Shown one piece after another: positions 51,901 through 63,739 of a stretch of 64,000 bases of DNA. The position numbers and the translations under genes were made by a program. Origin of the DNA: Casuarius casuarius (lineage: Eukaryota > Chordata > Aves > Casuariiformes > Casuariidae); the NCBI GenBank assembly GCA_003342895.1, contig PTFA01000160.1:1548310-1612309 (forward strand), in the 5' to 3' direction. The notes under the pieces were generated by a model. That model saw only the letters and a list, made by a program, of their open reading frames with translations. It did not search any database and was not told the origin of the DNA. Position 1 is the stretch's first letter. Every line of letters starts with the position of its first letter.

Positions 51901-52033
51901 CTGAGGAAGCCCTGCGCCTGCGGGCAGGCTGGCCCTTTCCCCGCCGAGCAGGGAAGTCGCACAGCCTCCGCCGCATGTCCCCAGAGACGAGGGCTTGGAC
52001 TGCCTCAGTTTCCCTCTCTGCTGCAGCGTGCAT
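51901..52033 (-). CDS. Candidate first exon upstream of the 49.1-kb STARD8 exon
   Basis: An ATG at 52033-52031 opens 44 codons plus one base on the minus strand, ending at an excellent CAG/GTAAGC donor (GT at 51900-51899). Joined to the acceptor at 49152, the frame continues without a stop through 12 codons into the 166-codon exon, and either acceptor choice keeps the frame. The encoded peptide is arginine-rich (ARRRRASS at its end), and the ATG context is weak (T at -3). An internal ATG in a better context (GACATGC) lies near 51976. The exon could also be purely 5' UTR, with translation starting at 49116. The in-frame join has a one-in-three chance of being accidental. Confidence 0.35.
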
Positions 52034-55000
52034 GCAACGAGGAAGGCTTTCGGTGCACTCGTACTTCTACTGTGCTGGAGGTGGGCAGAGTCATTCTCAA
52101 GCCTGGATCTCTGGGTGTAGGAGTGCAAAGCTGATTTCTTCCCAGCAGCAGGCAGTTAAGCACGCTTGAATGCTTTTGGCATCAGGCAGAAACTTATTTT
52201 CAGCTGCATTTTCCTCCACTGCTGTTTTGCAGGAAGATAAAGCTGGTTTTAGAAACAAAACATGATTCTTCTAAGGGGAAAGGTAGAAAAAAGAGGAAGG
52301 AATCATTATAGAACAGATTTCCCCTACCTTCCCAATCTACTTGCTGCCCTCAGAGCTTTTTGCTAGATACCTCCGCTTTGGGCTAGGTCAAGGCCACCAG
52401 GAGAAAAGACCAATTTTGATGCGACAAGAGGAGGCTGAGAAAACTTCGAAATACCTCCTATTTGTAGCAAGAGAAATATATGAAGCTTCCTCCTTAATTG
52501 TCATCCTACCACTTTGCAAATACTGATGCTGTGAACCCATACACTCTAGTGCTCAGCACATCTATGTTAAAGAGGAGTTTGATGCTGATGTCAACTGTAT
52601 TTCTGTTCTCACGTGACTGACTGACGAGGACTTGCCAACCTCAAAATCCATTTGCATCGTCCTGTTGTCAGTGACACTTATGGGTTAACAGTTATCATCT
52701 CATTTCATTTTTTTGATCTCCAAAAAGATAAAACAATCCACACAAGACTAATGCTAACAGCTTTTAACCACTTTAGACTAAAGCAGAATTTGAAACAGTG
52801 ACCTGGAGGCAAACTTTCAGTTTTGGGACAAGAGATAAATCCCTGATACGTTCTTTGTTAAATTAGAGCAGTGTATTCCTCTGTATAATGAAGGTCTCCT
52901 CAGAACAGTTTTTAGGTGCAATATTTTTGCTTCTAAAGGCAAAGCTACATAGATTGCAAACACTACTTTTGCAAAAAGATCAAGCTTTTCGACACTTTTG
53001 ATACCCTTGATAACATCTCTTTTATTAATACGCAAGACAAACTGCTTGGATTACTCTAACATTGCTCCAGAAACAAAATTTACTAACTCCTGCCTCTGTG
53101 TATCTTAAAATTTTGCTCAGTTTGTCACCTAACAATAACTTGGGCTAGGGTAAAATCAATTGCACTGAGCAATTGTTTCAAGATTTGCAGAAGTGTAACA
53201 GGCCACTGTGATTTAGAGCATAGACACATCAATTGACCAACAGATGGCAATAATGCAAAAAGTCTTAATGATTTCCTATACTCAGTTCTAACTGAAGTTA
53301 CTCGAATGCATATGTTGATAGTTATCCTGGGGAAAAAGACACATTTAATGATTTCCCCTTTGCCACAGTAAACAGTCCTTTAAAAAAAAAAAAAAAACTC
53401 TGCCCCTTGTTAAATGAAAAGCAATCTTCTTGCTAAAAATACAATAAATATTACAGAAAAGGCAAACTAGATAGAGACTCTATAGCATAAAACAAGTTAG
53501 ATACTCACAATTTTTAGTCTGACAAGTTGGTTGTGCCCCAACTTGGAACTTCAGAATTCATTTCCTTGAGACTGACTACAAGCAATTATTCTCACTAAAA
53601 AGGGAAAATTAAAAAAGCAGGTCGTCACATCTTAAATCTCTTTCTACGGAAATAGAAAACGCAAGGAAAAGGGGAAAAGAATCCCTTTTGTCTAGATCAC
53701 CGTTAGTATTTTTAAGAGACTGCAAGGTCATGCTGCCCTCTTGTGACCATCAGGAGTTTGTTTGTTTTTTTTTTTTAACTGAAAAACTGACAGCATTTAA
53801 AGGTGTAGTTAGTTACGTACCTTTTGCTTCTTTAAGTGACAATTCATCTGTGACTACAGAATATTTTTGGCACAACTTAAGAAAAAAAAAAAAAGCAAAT
53901 GAAGAGGGCACCCCCAAAGTGCTGCCACCTTCTTCAAACAAGAAGCTCTCCAGCAAACATGCCAGGTTCCTGGAGAAAAAAGTGCCCTTTGCAGCACGAT
54001 GCAGCAGTGCAAGACCACAGACATACCTTTAGGTTATTGCCTCAGATTCCGGTACTAGTCAGTAATATTTTTAAATTGACACTTATTTATTAAGCCACCT
54101 TGCCATCAAGTTTCTGCTCCCTCCTTGTCTGTACACCTTTAATTCAGTTCCCTCCCCTTTAATCACTGTGTACTTAATACCAGTAAGAATCACTCAGGTG
54201 CATTTGTATCTTTGACGTGGTTACCAAGACCTTCCTCCCCGAGGCAGCAGGCAGCGATAGCGAGGGACTGCCTGCACAAACGCAGGGTTTAAGGGCAGGC
54301 CAGCTCAGCGGTTTATTCAGCCTAGCAGAGTCTGTGTAACCAGAGGTACAAAGGCAAGACTTCAGCACGAGCAAACTGATGCCATTGCTCAACCTCAAAC
54401 AGTCCTGGAGCGCCTGCTTGTCTGACGTGCTCTGCTCTAGGTCTACACATTGCTAGACACTGGATCAGGAAGAAACACTGGGCAGGGACTTGGGGATATT
54501 CTCACCCTTCTATCTTGTTGGGCTTACGGACACAGCGCTCCTCTTCAGCGTCTTATCTTCGCAGAACCCAAGCATCACTGACGCTCAGGCATACCTTCTC
54601 ATGGACCTGTAACAAGCATTTTAGGGTGGGATTTTTTCCCCCCAGAAAACCAAAATGCTGGATTCCCTACCGCACATCAAGGTGTAATGCAAAGGCCCAA
54701 TATATATAGATCAAAATTCTGATCTTACTCCTAAAAACCATTACTACAACTGGGTGAAACATAAGAACATCAAATATTCATATGTCTGTAACAGCAGCTA
54801 TGTTCTAGCAGAGAGGGGAAATAAGGATTTGCACCTTACACTGGTGCTTCTAATAACGGCTACTAACGCACCAATGTGCATACACACAATTTAAATGCTC
54901 AGAAGCACTCTGTGGGTAAAAGAGTAGAGAATTCAGCTGTTTTTCTGCCCCACCTTCTTTTATTTCACCCCATATTGCCCAAAGGGCACATGAAACGCCT

Positions 55001-56340
55001 TCCTTTGGACCAAGAACTCACAGGAGTCCTTTCAGAGTGCCTCAATGCCTTTGGAGAGGAGCTCTGTGCCCCAATGGAGCTGCCTCCCACGCAACACAGC
55101 CAGACCCTGGTAGCTCAGGATACATAATGCACAACACATTCCAAACCAATTTTAAAGATTAACACTAACACAGGCTGCCAGAAGTACAGCATACACAGTA
55201 CTTTCAATCCGCACATAAGATCGTCCACATCCTTTTCAGAGTATTTTAATTTATCAATATTAAAGTTAAAACAAGTTATTTGCCTTTTCATTTCTTCAAC
55301 AGATCAAAATGAAATTCACATACAATTTATCACTTGCAGTTGCTGTATCAAAATCTTAGTGGGAAAGAAAGCCTGGTTTACGTGTCATAAGATCATCTGC
55401 TTACCCTACAGAAAAGTTAAATACTTCACTAAGGCAAGAAGTCTGCTTTTCCCCTTGCTACTCTTCCCTCAGCCAGCTTTAAACCAAAAAGGTTTACCTT
55501 GGAAAGCATGACAATTGAATTATCACACGTATTTTCATAACATAAATTAAAATAACATTGTGGATGCATTTTTGAAGAAATACAAAAAAAAATCCTACAG
55601 TGGATATGATTTACATTATATAACTGGCTGAACAAGATAGAGCACCATTCAGGGAACAGGCACTCTCAGCTCCTTCATACATTACTTTAAAGGAATATCA
55701 TAAACATGAATTCTAAGCAGTCTGTGAATATCAAATAAGCTTGAGGTACTTCACTTGCCTAAACCTGAAGTTTTTCAATCATTCTTTAATGTGCCTATAT
55801 CTAGGTTGCTTTGGGAACCACCTGTTTGCTAAGGGGCAAGGTGATTCAATAAAAGCAGTGGCTCTACCAAACATCGAAGTTTGGCTGAGGCACAAACTCT
55901 AGTTTTGGCTTCTTAATTTAAGTGACACAAGACAGTTAATCCTCAATCAATCAGTTTATGCTCATTACCAGAGATGTTTGCTCTCTTAGCCTTTTTAAGT
56001 AGTAACACTTAACCTTTTTATTTAAAACTTCAGCCCTTCTTGTAGGTAATCTTCCTCCTCAAGTGGAAAGGCCAAGCCAGTTTTAGCAAAGCTTTACCAG
56101 AATTGGTTATACCATTGCAGTGGGGAAATTATTTTCAACAAGATATACTGCATACTTTTAAGCTTATTGGCATCAAGCACATTTCACACAATGCAAAGTT
56201 CAGAGAAGCAGGGTGAATCTGACAATGAACTACAGCAATGAGAATTCCTGGCTGAGAACATAAGCATCCCTTACTCATTTTTCTAGAGAAAACAAGGAAG
56301 AAAAACAAATAAACAAAAAACTCCACACAAGACATGTAAC
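52034..56340. other. AT-rich intergenic region between STARD8 and YIPF6
   Basis: No gene was recognised. The stretch contains poly(A) runs at about 53382-53397 and 53881-53893 and a poly(T) run at about 53765-53776. Base composition is clearly AT-richer than below 48 kb. The part next to 52.1 kb may hold the promoter of the upstream STARD8 exon, but no clear CpG island is present. Confidence 0.6.
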
Positions 56341-56346
56341 TTTATT
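56341..56346 (-). terminator. Candidate YIPF6 poly(A) signal
   Basis: On the minus strand AATAAA is followed by GTTACATG, a TGTCTTGTGTGG stretch and then a T-rich run, the layout of a vertebrate cleavage and polyadenylation site. Using it would give YIPF6 a 3' UTR of about 2.6 kb. Other AATAAA matches occur at 58713-58718, 58707-58712 and 57932-57937 but have less convincing downstream elements. No transcript evidence is available here. Confidence 0.45.
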
Positions 56347-58952
56347 CCTCTGGAGGCATGAAGTCTCAGAAAAATCTAGTTCCCTGTTTGCATCCTGCCA
56401 GCTAAAACCTTATGGCAAGTTATGTCTCTAGCAATATAAATCTATCTGAAGATTTTACTGCTTTAGAAAGTGATGGTTTCCAAACTAAAGGATTGCCTTG
56501 AGCCAAAAATCAAACCTTCACCATTCAACTGGCATATTTCTACCTACTCTTTCACATTAAAAACACCTCTCAACTAAAAACCTCAGCAGCTGGTTTAAAA
56601 GTGAATCTAGTAAATACAAAAATAACTCCCTCCCCCCAACATAAGCCAAGAGCAGTACATTACAGAAAAAGCCATCATGAGGCTTGGATATAAGTCAAAC
56701 AAGTAAGGAAAAAGCTCTCATTTTTGTTAATTCCTCTTTCAAAATATTCTTCCTCCTTTTCAAAAGGATGCTGAATCAATTAAGTGTTACTCCAATTATA
56801 TCTTTCAGATATAGCATAAGCTTAAGTCACGAGACACACTGGAAATTACGTACTACAGAGATGGAATTCCAAGGGTGCCTACAGAAGCAGGGTTCAATCC
56901 TTGTACTGCAGTAGAAAAGAAGAATTTAGCTCAAAGTATCCAACTCTATTAGCAAATAACTTTACTATCCTTCTTTTTCCCTTGACTGTTTCTTTTCAGC
57001 TTCATAAAACTAAACAAATGTTAAGATGAAGTGACAACTGCACACTTGAAAATTCACATTCTATATCAGTAATAATTTATGCAACTTCGAAAATTTTCCA
57101 TTTCCATTTTATATCTAAGTATATGAAAGGCTATAGCTCCTCTTGCAGCAATGAAGAACACATACACACCAAGGTGTGAGGAAGGCAGCAAAAACCAGCT
57201 TTCAGCTTCACACACTCACTGATGACAACTGTTCTGCATCAAACAATGGTCCCTGCAAAGAGTAACTGATTTTTTCCCTTTCCCTCTTCTCCTCACTCCC
57301 AGAAATGCAAAATGTATTTAAAATCTACACATTTAGAAATTTCCATCCCAGCTAAGGTATTTGTAGTGTTTACAGCAGAAATTCCACTTTTATATTTAAA
57401 TATAAATCAGGCATATTTACATCTCAACAGGATCCACTTAATCAATTTCAGGTCTATTTGCATTACTACAAGAGAAAGGAAATATGATGCTCATTTTCAG
57501 AAAAAGTGACATTTTAACAGCAGCTTTTTCACGCCCAGATGTTCCAAAGCTCTTTCCTTGCATCGCTTGCTGAAAATAATAGGCAACAAAAAAATTCTGT
57601 ACAATCTTTAAAGAGCAGTTCTCCAAGTCTTAATTTCTAGGTTTGAACATAAATGGCACAGCCGGACACAGTTCTCCAGGCAGGTTACATAAGTGTACCT
57701 ACAGTATCACAGAAGAAAGCCTCCGTTCCTTTTATAAAAAAAAGTACTAGACAAAAAGTTCATAGAAAAGTTTCTTATTTCTCTTTAGAGGCAAGAAGAA
57801 ACAATTTGCAAAATTGTATGATTTATGTTGAAACACTGTCCATGTAAACAACCAAATGAAAGTCACATATAAGTAGTTAAGACCAGAATTTATATCCTAC
57901 TTCATAGCAGCCACTGCCTTCATCAGACGAATTTATTTTCTGTCCTTAAGCCTGTTTTTAAAACTTCTGGGCTTAAGTCCTTGTTTGGTATGTTAGCATC
58001 CAAAGACCTCATGTATCAAAAGCTAAACTCCACAAAAAACTTTTTATATATACATTACTTTGTACTCTCCAGATGCTCAATTTTCCGTTGTAAATATGCA
58101 GAGCGATAGCTACGTCCCTGTTGCAAAACAGTCTTGAGTGTTCCTCCAGGACTCTGACTCTCTAATCTAGGGTCACAAGAAAAAAATCTGTAACTATCCA
58201 GTGTAAACACACTCCCTTCTCACAAGATATATGGATCAGTCAGTGTAAGTATAGTGTTCAAGGCATTTGGTTAAAACACTCTTTCTTGACATGTGAAGTG
58301 CCTGAAACATAAATATACATTAATATAAGCAAAGGCAGTTCCCTTCTGCCCAGCTCCAGTTAAGTGCAAAATGGACCCAACTTATTTTTTTTTACTAAAA
58401 TCCAATCTCAAAGTGAAAGTTTATGGTCCTATGACATACTTAATATACATCCCACCATTCTGTACATGAATGAAGAAAAAAGAACAGGAGTCAAACACGT
58501 ATCTTACCTACTCAACACATAACAGCAAATGAGTTCTATTATTTCATAAGGCATATTCATCTTCGGCAAGAATCCAAGCACAAGCAAGAATTCTGCTAAG
58601 TTATGTGATCCTACAACTTCATCTTCATCTATCAAACTTCAAAAACTTCCAAGGTCTCCCCCTTCTATTCTTCAGGCAGAATAGTCCCTGTCATAGTGGG
58701 TATTTTTTTATTTTTATTTAAAACTTAACTAAAGAGCAGGGCTAAATAAAAATCTCAGTAGCTGGATTTCTGTATCTTTCAAGAGGAGGGACAAACAAAT
58801 GACCAGTTTTGCAGTTCTCAGGCTTTATCCCATAACCTGTCTTTTTACAGTATCTATCTATACATACATATAAATTAGAGATAAAGCCATGATTAACTGC
58901 AGCATTCATGAAAATCTTCAGTCTGTTTTACAGAGTCTCTTTTGATCTGATG
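56347..58952 (-). other. YIPF6: Probable YIPF6 3' untranslated region
   Basis: AT-rich DNA directly after the YIPF6 stop, without an open frame that looks coding. It runs to the best poly(A) signal at about 56.34 kb. Earlier AATAAA copies near 58.71 and 57.93 kb could give shorter forms. The extent is inferred. Confidence 0.45.
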
Positions 58953-59071
58953 TCACTGAGGTGTAAAGGTGAGAATCATCCAGCTGATAACAAAGTAGAA
59001 GAGGAAGATGGGGTAAACAACAAGAGCTTTGCGGTTTGGAGGCTGACTGTCTGCCAGGAAAGCCGTAGATG
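58953..59071 (-). CDS. YIPF6: YIPF6 exon 7 (last coding exon, stop)
   Basis: This 119-base coding part follows acceptor TTTGTCACCAG. It completes the split alanine, encodes STAFLADSQPPNRKALVVYP and the last membrane span, and ends WMILTFTPQ and a TGA stop at 58955-58953. The 3' UTR continues to lower coordinates. Confidence 0.96.
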
Positions 59072-62000
59072 CTGGTGACAAAGAAAAGGAAAAATACGTG
59101 AAATGTGAACAGCATAAAACTAGAAATACATGATTCATCGCAGATGCTAACAATTTTAAATTAGGATCTGCATTACAATGTTAAGTTTAAAGACAGAGTA
59201 AAATTGAGTATTCCATTGCTTAGTTCCAATGGTCTCTAATCACCAGTTAAAACTTCCTTTAACATATAAAAAGATAAATGATGACTGACACTAACAAGAT
59301 TCAGATTTACAGATTGAGAACAAGAAGAAATAACACAAAAGTACCTGTATGAACTTAGTTTTTTCTAATGGTATTTATAACATAGATCACCACCAGGCTC
59401 ACACCGAGTTTAATATTAAATTATTGTCTTTCCTCCAAGGGCAATTTGCATATGACTCTCCCCTCCCCCCAAATACCAATGAAAGCAAAGGCTGAATCTC
59501 TGCCAATGCAAGAATTGGAAGAACTATTTCTACAGTACCTTGCCAGCCTAGGAAACAGACCTTCAACTACGATACCCTCTGGCTTTATACAGCAGAATAC
59601 ATGCAGATCCACCTCTAATCATCACACTACTCAATGCACATCATAGTGTTATAATGCTAATAGGTACTTACCTAATGTTGACCAGCCAAACATAGCTATT
59701 ACTACAATAAGACGTACAACGAAGCTGACAGTCCCAGAACCTGCCAGCAGTACCAGCCTGCACACCAGCATCGCTACTGTCAGGGGCAGGACACAGTAAC
59801 CCAGAACACACAGGCTCTGAAAAAAAGATCTAGAAACAAGTGACAGAAATGGGAAAAAAGTCAGACCAAAGCACCACAAAAGTTCCATAAACTGGAGCAT
59901 TTTAACTGCTACTATAAACCAGCACTCACATAGTTCCTCCAAGTAGCTTTGAGTTTAGTGTGATAACAACTGCACCAAACCAGATGATGACAAAGACCTC
60001 AGCAAACTGGGGGCCTCCATCATCTTTGCTATCTGCTGATCCACCCTGAAGCATCCTGTTGAAGGTAACAGAAACAAAAAGTCAACAGTTGATGACTGGG
60101 TTTTTGCAAACTAAGAATAGATGACAGATTAGGAGTCCAAGACATTGATTCCCAAGTAAGTTGCAGAACAGCTATTTTTCACCTGTCTTCTGATTTTTGG
60201 TAGTATCCTCTATTTTCTATAGAAAAGAAAAAATGATTTTTGCTCAGTTGAAGGCATTTCAGTCTGCTTGTTTTTGTGGACCATATAGGAATATAAAGGA
60301 GAATAAAGTCACGGACAGGCTAGACGATGAAAATTAAGTACAAAGAGTCTGATAAACTCTCAAAGCAGCCAGTGCACTGCATGATAAGACCAGTAAACTT
60401 TAAGGAAAGCTTAATATAACCCCAGAATACATACCACATGTATAACCTAGAAAAGTGAGCATGTGCTGATTTGAAGAAGATTTAAATTATGTTGTACAAT
60501 GCAGATATAGCTACAACAACCTTTTGCTAAATGGTTTTTGTATGTAGAGTATGTACATGGGACACAGATTTGTAGTCAGATGTAATACATTTATTAGATG
60601 AACTGACACAGCTGAACTACTAAACATGCTTTTAAGCATGCCAACTCTAGAGCACATCCTTTTACAGCTTAGCAAAAGCAAGGCGTGAGAGACTAATTCC
60701 CCTGTGCTTCCCCCATCATCAGCAGGGAGACAGAGGGAGGGAGGGGCAGACAGGCAGACACACCCCTTCAGAGGGTTATTCAGAATCCCTTAATTTGACT
60801 CCCTCTTCAGCTGGTCTCAGTCTTTCTTCCTCTCCATGAGGGTAACAGAAACTTTCCAGGGAGTACAAGGAAGAGGAGTAAAAACTTTGGACCTCATTCA
60901 TGTATGAATAGGCTATCACAATTTATGCACTGGAAAAAAAAAAAAAGTTGTAGCTATCAGTTAAAAAAATACATTTCATAGGATTAAAGTGCAATGGTAA
61001 TACTAGTTCCACATGCCACTCTAGAACTCTTCCATTCTTCATCCTGAACAAAACTACTGTGCAGGAAAAAATATTTTAAACCCTTCCGCAGATGTTCAGT
61101 TTCTCCATATCTGAAGAAAGAATTCAAGGTATTGAAGAGGAATCTGCCTTGCATGCTTCCAGGTTTTGCTTCTCCCCCCGCCCCCCCCGCCCTGGTCCTT
61201 ACCATCTCTGTAAACATTTCACATACTAACACTGTCAATAACATGAAGAACTTAAAGCTCAATGCAATGAAAGAAGGAAGAAAGCAACATGCACCTTAAA
61301 AAAAAAAGTTTCTACCTAAGGCAAAGTAAATATTTACTCTTACATTCTAAGACCTGAACATACTCTACATCTCTTTTCTCTGGATGATGCAAGAGCTAAG
61401 TAAGCAGATAGGTTTACCTGAGTTAATTCAAGTTTTGAATATTTTATGATTGCAAAAGTATCAGACACATGGTTTTGCTTTTTTTTTTTCCTGAATATTG
61501 CATATGAAGCACAAAACATTTCATCTGAATACAGTAAGGAACAAGTATTAGAATGTGATGTCCAATCTGCAGCTCTTTAGGAGTTCACACGCAGGTTGAA
61601 CCTCACGCTGGGCCGACACCAACGCAGCCTCGCCGCGCAGAGACTGGTGGGTAACCCGAACCTCTGCTATGGCTGCAGTGATGCCGCAAGTACCAAGACC
61701 AACGTTCCTGTGCTACCCCCACACACATCTGCACACATCTGCCCAGCAACCCCGGGGTCACAGTCATCTTCCACCTATGAACTACTCCAACAGCTCTCCA
61801 GGGTACCTGGTACATACGCTGCAGCTCCTTGTTATACAAAGGCTTTGGCGTGCAGCTCAGGACCAAGGAAGTTGGCCAAATGTGTTAGAACAAATAACAA
61901 CATGAATCAGGGTAACTTTCAGTAAAGTCATTCCTAAAACAGGGGATTAGGAAAAGTTCACTCTTAAATTCTAAATTTAAAGGAGGAAGGTCTTAATGGC

Positions 62001-63341
62001 ATTTAAGTGTCAGAAATGCATTTTGTAAGAAAACCTGGAAAAAGCACTGTTTGTAGAAGACCAGACATGCATCAGAAAAACTGAACTTCAACACATGTAA
62101 TCAGGAATCGTTAAATTCTCATTTCCCCAATGTAAAAGACTAAAAGACCAAACCCACCCACTACAGGTACTTACAGCGCAAGCGAGACACAAAGCACCAA
62201 CGGGCCCCAAAGATCCCCTGTAGGTAAAGGAAAAAAAAAAAAAAGACATCATAGAATGATATTCAGTCGTATTTTCCTTGGAGTGATAAAGCATCCTTTT
62301 CTAACTCCTGATACATCATTTTCCACATTAAGCTTCCTTATAATTTTCTTATTTAGCATCTTACATATATATTATTGTATACAGAATATGATAACTTATG
62401 CAAAGGCTACTAACTCTTAAAGCTACTTGTTCTATATATTGACACATGTCCCGTTTCAAAAGATCCTTGACGCCACTCCGATTTTCCATTATTTGGCACT
62501 CCAAAATAACAGAAAGAACATAAAATGGACACTTTATTTCCCATTCCAGTGAATTCTTCCCTCTCAGTAAAAGCAAAGTCTGTAGGCAATACGCTCTTTC
62601 AAGATTTTGAAAATCTTCTGATACGTACAGTCTCTAAGGAGTGCACTGCTCTTTTTTGGATACATGACATGCACAAATTTCTTCCCAACAGCCTTTAGAT
62701 CTCTCATCTGAAATAAAGGAGAGACAGTTTTAGTATATCACTTAATAGAAATTACAGATCACACCCAAAACAAAGCAGAAAAAAGTCAAGCAGTATCAAC
62801 TTTAAATCAAGATAGGATCTAACCCCAAAACTTCTGCAGCATCCCCTGCAGCAAACAATACCTACGTTTTCTACACTCCTTAACAACCACAGTAATGTAC
62901 TATCCTTTAATAGCACCCAATTAAGAACAATAATTTGTTTGCTCCTCTGGGAAAAGAAAGTCACCAAAAAAGTCCTATTAGGGCAGCTTTCTCCCAAGCA
63001 TTATCTGAGACCTCTACATTTGCACAGATTTTCACATCACAGAGAAACTTGGCAGTTGTAATTCAGATTTTTTTACCCACAAGAATTTATTTTACAAAGG
63101 TATCCCCTCAAAAAAGTAAAAGTCAAGGGAAAAAAAGACAATTTTTGTGTAACACTTGGCACAAAAGATCAGTAAAACACATGAGTCATTATAGAAACAG
63201 GCACAGAATACAAACTCACAATGGTATCCCTAACAGGTTCATCCAAAGTGGAGTAGTCTTCATCAGGAGATTGAGATCCAACAGGAACAGTAATTTCCCC
63301 TTCCACTGGAATATCTTCAGATATTGACACATCTGAGAGAC
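58953..63341 (-). CDS. YIPF6: YIPF6, Yip1-domain Golgi membrane protein, exons 2-7 (5' end missing)
   Basis: YIPF6 is a five-pass membrane protein of the Yip1 (YIPF) family in the early secretory pathway and Golgi. The family partners Rab GTPases and shapes Golgi membranes, and YIPF6 is reported to pair with YIPF1 and YIPF2. Six exons join in frame at 63341-63220, 62707-62629, 62217-62175, 60055-59930, 59829-59672 and 59071-58953, all with GT-AG introns of 512, 411, 2119, 100 and 600 bases. They encode 215 residues and a TGA stop, the same count as the matching part of the 236-residue human protein. A soluble acidic N-terminal part (LSDVSISEDIPVEGEIT) precedes DLWGP at about 69-73. Five hydrophobic segments follow near 70-84, 100-116, 130-152, 160-181 and 192-212, ending WMILTFTPQ. 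The first codon is split (G from exon 1), so exon 1, with about 21 residues in human, is absent and probably lies past position 64000. Nothing looks broken. STARD8 lies downstream on the same strand, as in mammals. Confidence 0.96.
59672..59829 (-). CDS. YIPF6: YIPF6 exon 6
   Basis: This 158-base exon has acceptor TTGTTTCTAG and donor GTAAGT. It encodes SFFQSLCVLGYCVLPLTVAM and onward through VVRLIVVIAMFGWSTL, that is transmembrane segment 3 and most of segment 4. It ends one base into an alanine codon. The preceding intron is only 100 bases long. Confidence 0.96.
59930..60055 (-). CDS. YIPF6: YIPF6 exon 5
   Basis: This 126-base exon has acceptor CTTCAACAG and donor GTGAGT. It encodes MLQGGSADSKDDGG, then the span around FAEVFVIIWFGAVVITLNS (transmembrane segment 2), and ends LLGGT plus two bases of an isoleucine codon. 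The charged loop between spans 1 and 2 is close to that of mammals. Confidence 0.95.
60056..62174 (-). other. YIPF6 intron 4
   Basis: The largest resolved YIPF6 intron, 2.1 kb. It is AT-rich with short poly(A) and poly(T) runs (about 60940 and 61480) and a C-rich run near 61186. A short stretch at 61590-61760 is less AT-rich. No embedded gene was recognised. Confidence 0.8.
62175..62217 (-). CDS. YIPF6: YIPF6 exon 4
   Basis: This very short 43-base exon has acceptor CCTACAG and donor GTAAGT. It completes the split tryptophan and encodes DLWGPLVLCVSLA plus two bases of a leucine codon. It carries the family DLWGP signature and starts transmembrane segment 1. Gene finders may miss it because of its size. 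Confidence 0.93.
62629..62707 (-). CDS. YIPF6: YIPF6 exon 3
   Basis: This 79-base exon follows a TTTATTTCAG acceptor and ends at a GTACGT donor. It encodes MRDLKAVGKKFVHVMYPKK, then SSALLRD and the first base of a tryptophan codon. This is the conserved basic segment just before the first membrane span. Confidence 0.95.
63220..63341 (-). CDS. YIPF6: YIPF6 exon 2
   Basis: This 122-base exon has acceptor TTTGCAG before 63341 and donor GTGAGT at 63219. It encodes the end of a split glycine codon, then LSDVSISEDIPVEGEIT and on to VRDTI, ending in phase 0. It is the cytosolic N-terminal region, acidic and serine-rich, typical of YIPF6. Confidence 0.95.
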
Positions 63342-63739
63342 CTGCAAACTAAATGTTTATGAAACCCTCAAAAAAAAAGAAATACAAACCAGCTCACGTT
63401 CACTTCAGGTGTTCTTCAACTAAGTTTAAGATAAAAACGACTGCTCAGAATTGTAAGATACAACGTTTAAATAACAAGATCAACAATGGAGCCCAGCCAG
63501 GGTCTGGCTGATTAAACAGCTCACAGTCTAAAAAGGTGCTCTATAAATGTGCAAAGCATTTCTGTTCTCCTCAGTAACTCCTCTGTCTCTGAGACTTGGA
63601 TTTCCCTCATTTATTTAGATAGTAACAAATGAAAGCAATTAGAGAGCTTGCATGTGCTTTATTATGATAAAAGCAACATAACACCAGATAATTGCACAAC
63701 AACAGCAACGCGTCTGAAAGAGCTCGGCACCTTCACGGC
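63342..63739 (-). other. YIPF6 intron 1 (part)
   Basis: AT-rich intron sequence upstream of exon 2, with a pyrimidine tract before the acceptor on the minus strand. No other feature was seen. Confidence 0.7.

Larger units (their letters stand above)
1..52033 (-). other. STARD8: STARD8 locus, 5' portion (gene span continues beyond position 1)
   Basis: STARD8 (DLC3) is a Rho GTPase-activating protein with SAM, RhoGAP and START domains that acts at focal adhesions and membranes. Its assignment rests on a recognisable alternative first coding exon at 30527-30483 and on synteny: in mammals YIPF6 is followed by STARD8 on the same strand, as here. Candidate upstream exons lie at 48619-49151 and 51901-52033. 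The exons for the SAM, RhoGAP and START domains were looked for on the minus strand between 1 and 48 kb and not found, so they are expected past position 1. The span is an inference; the exon entries are the supported parts. Confidence 0.6.
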
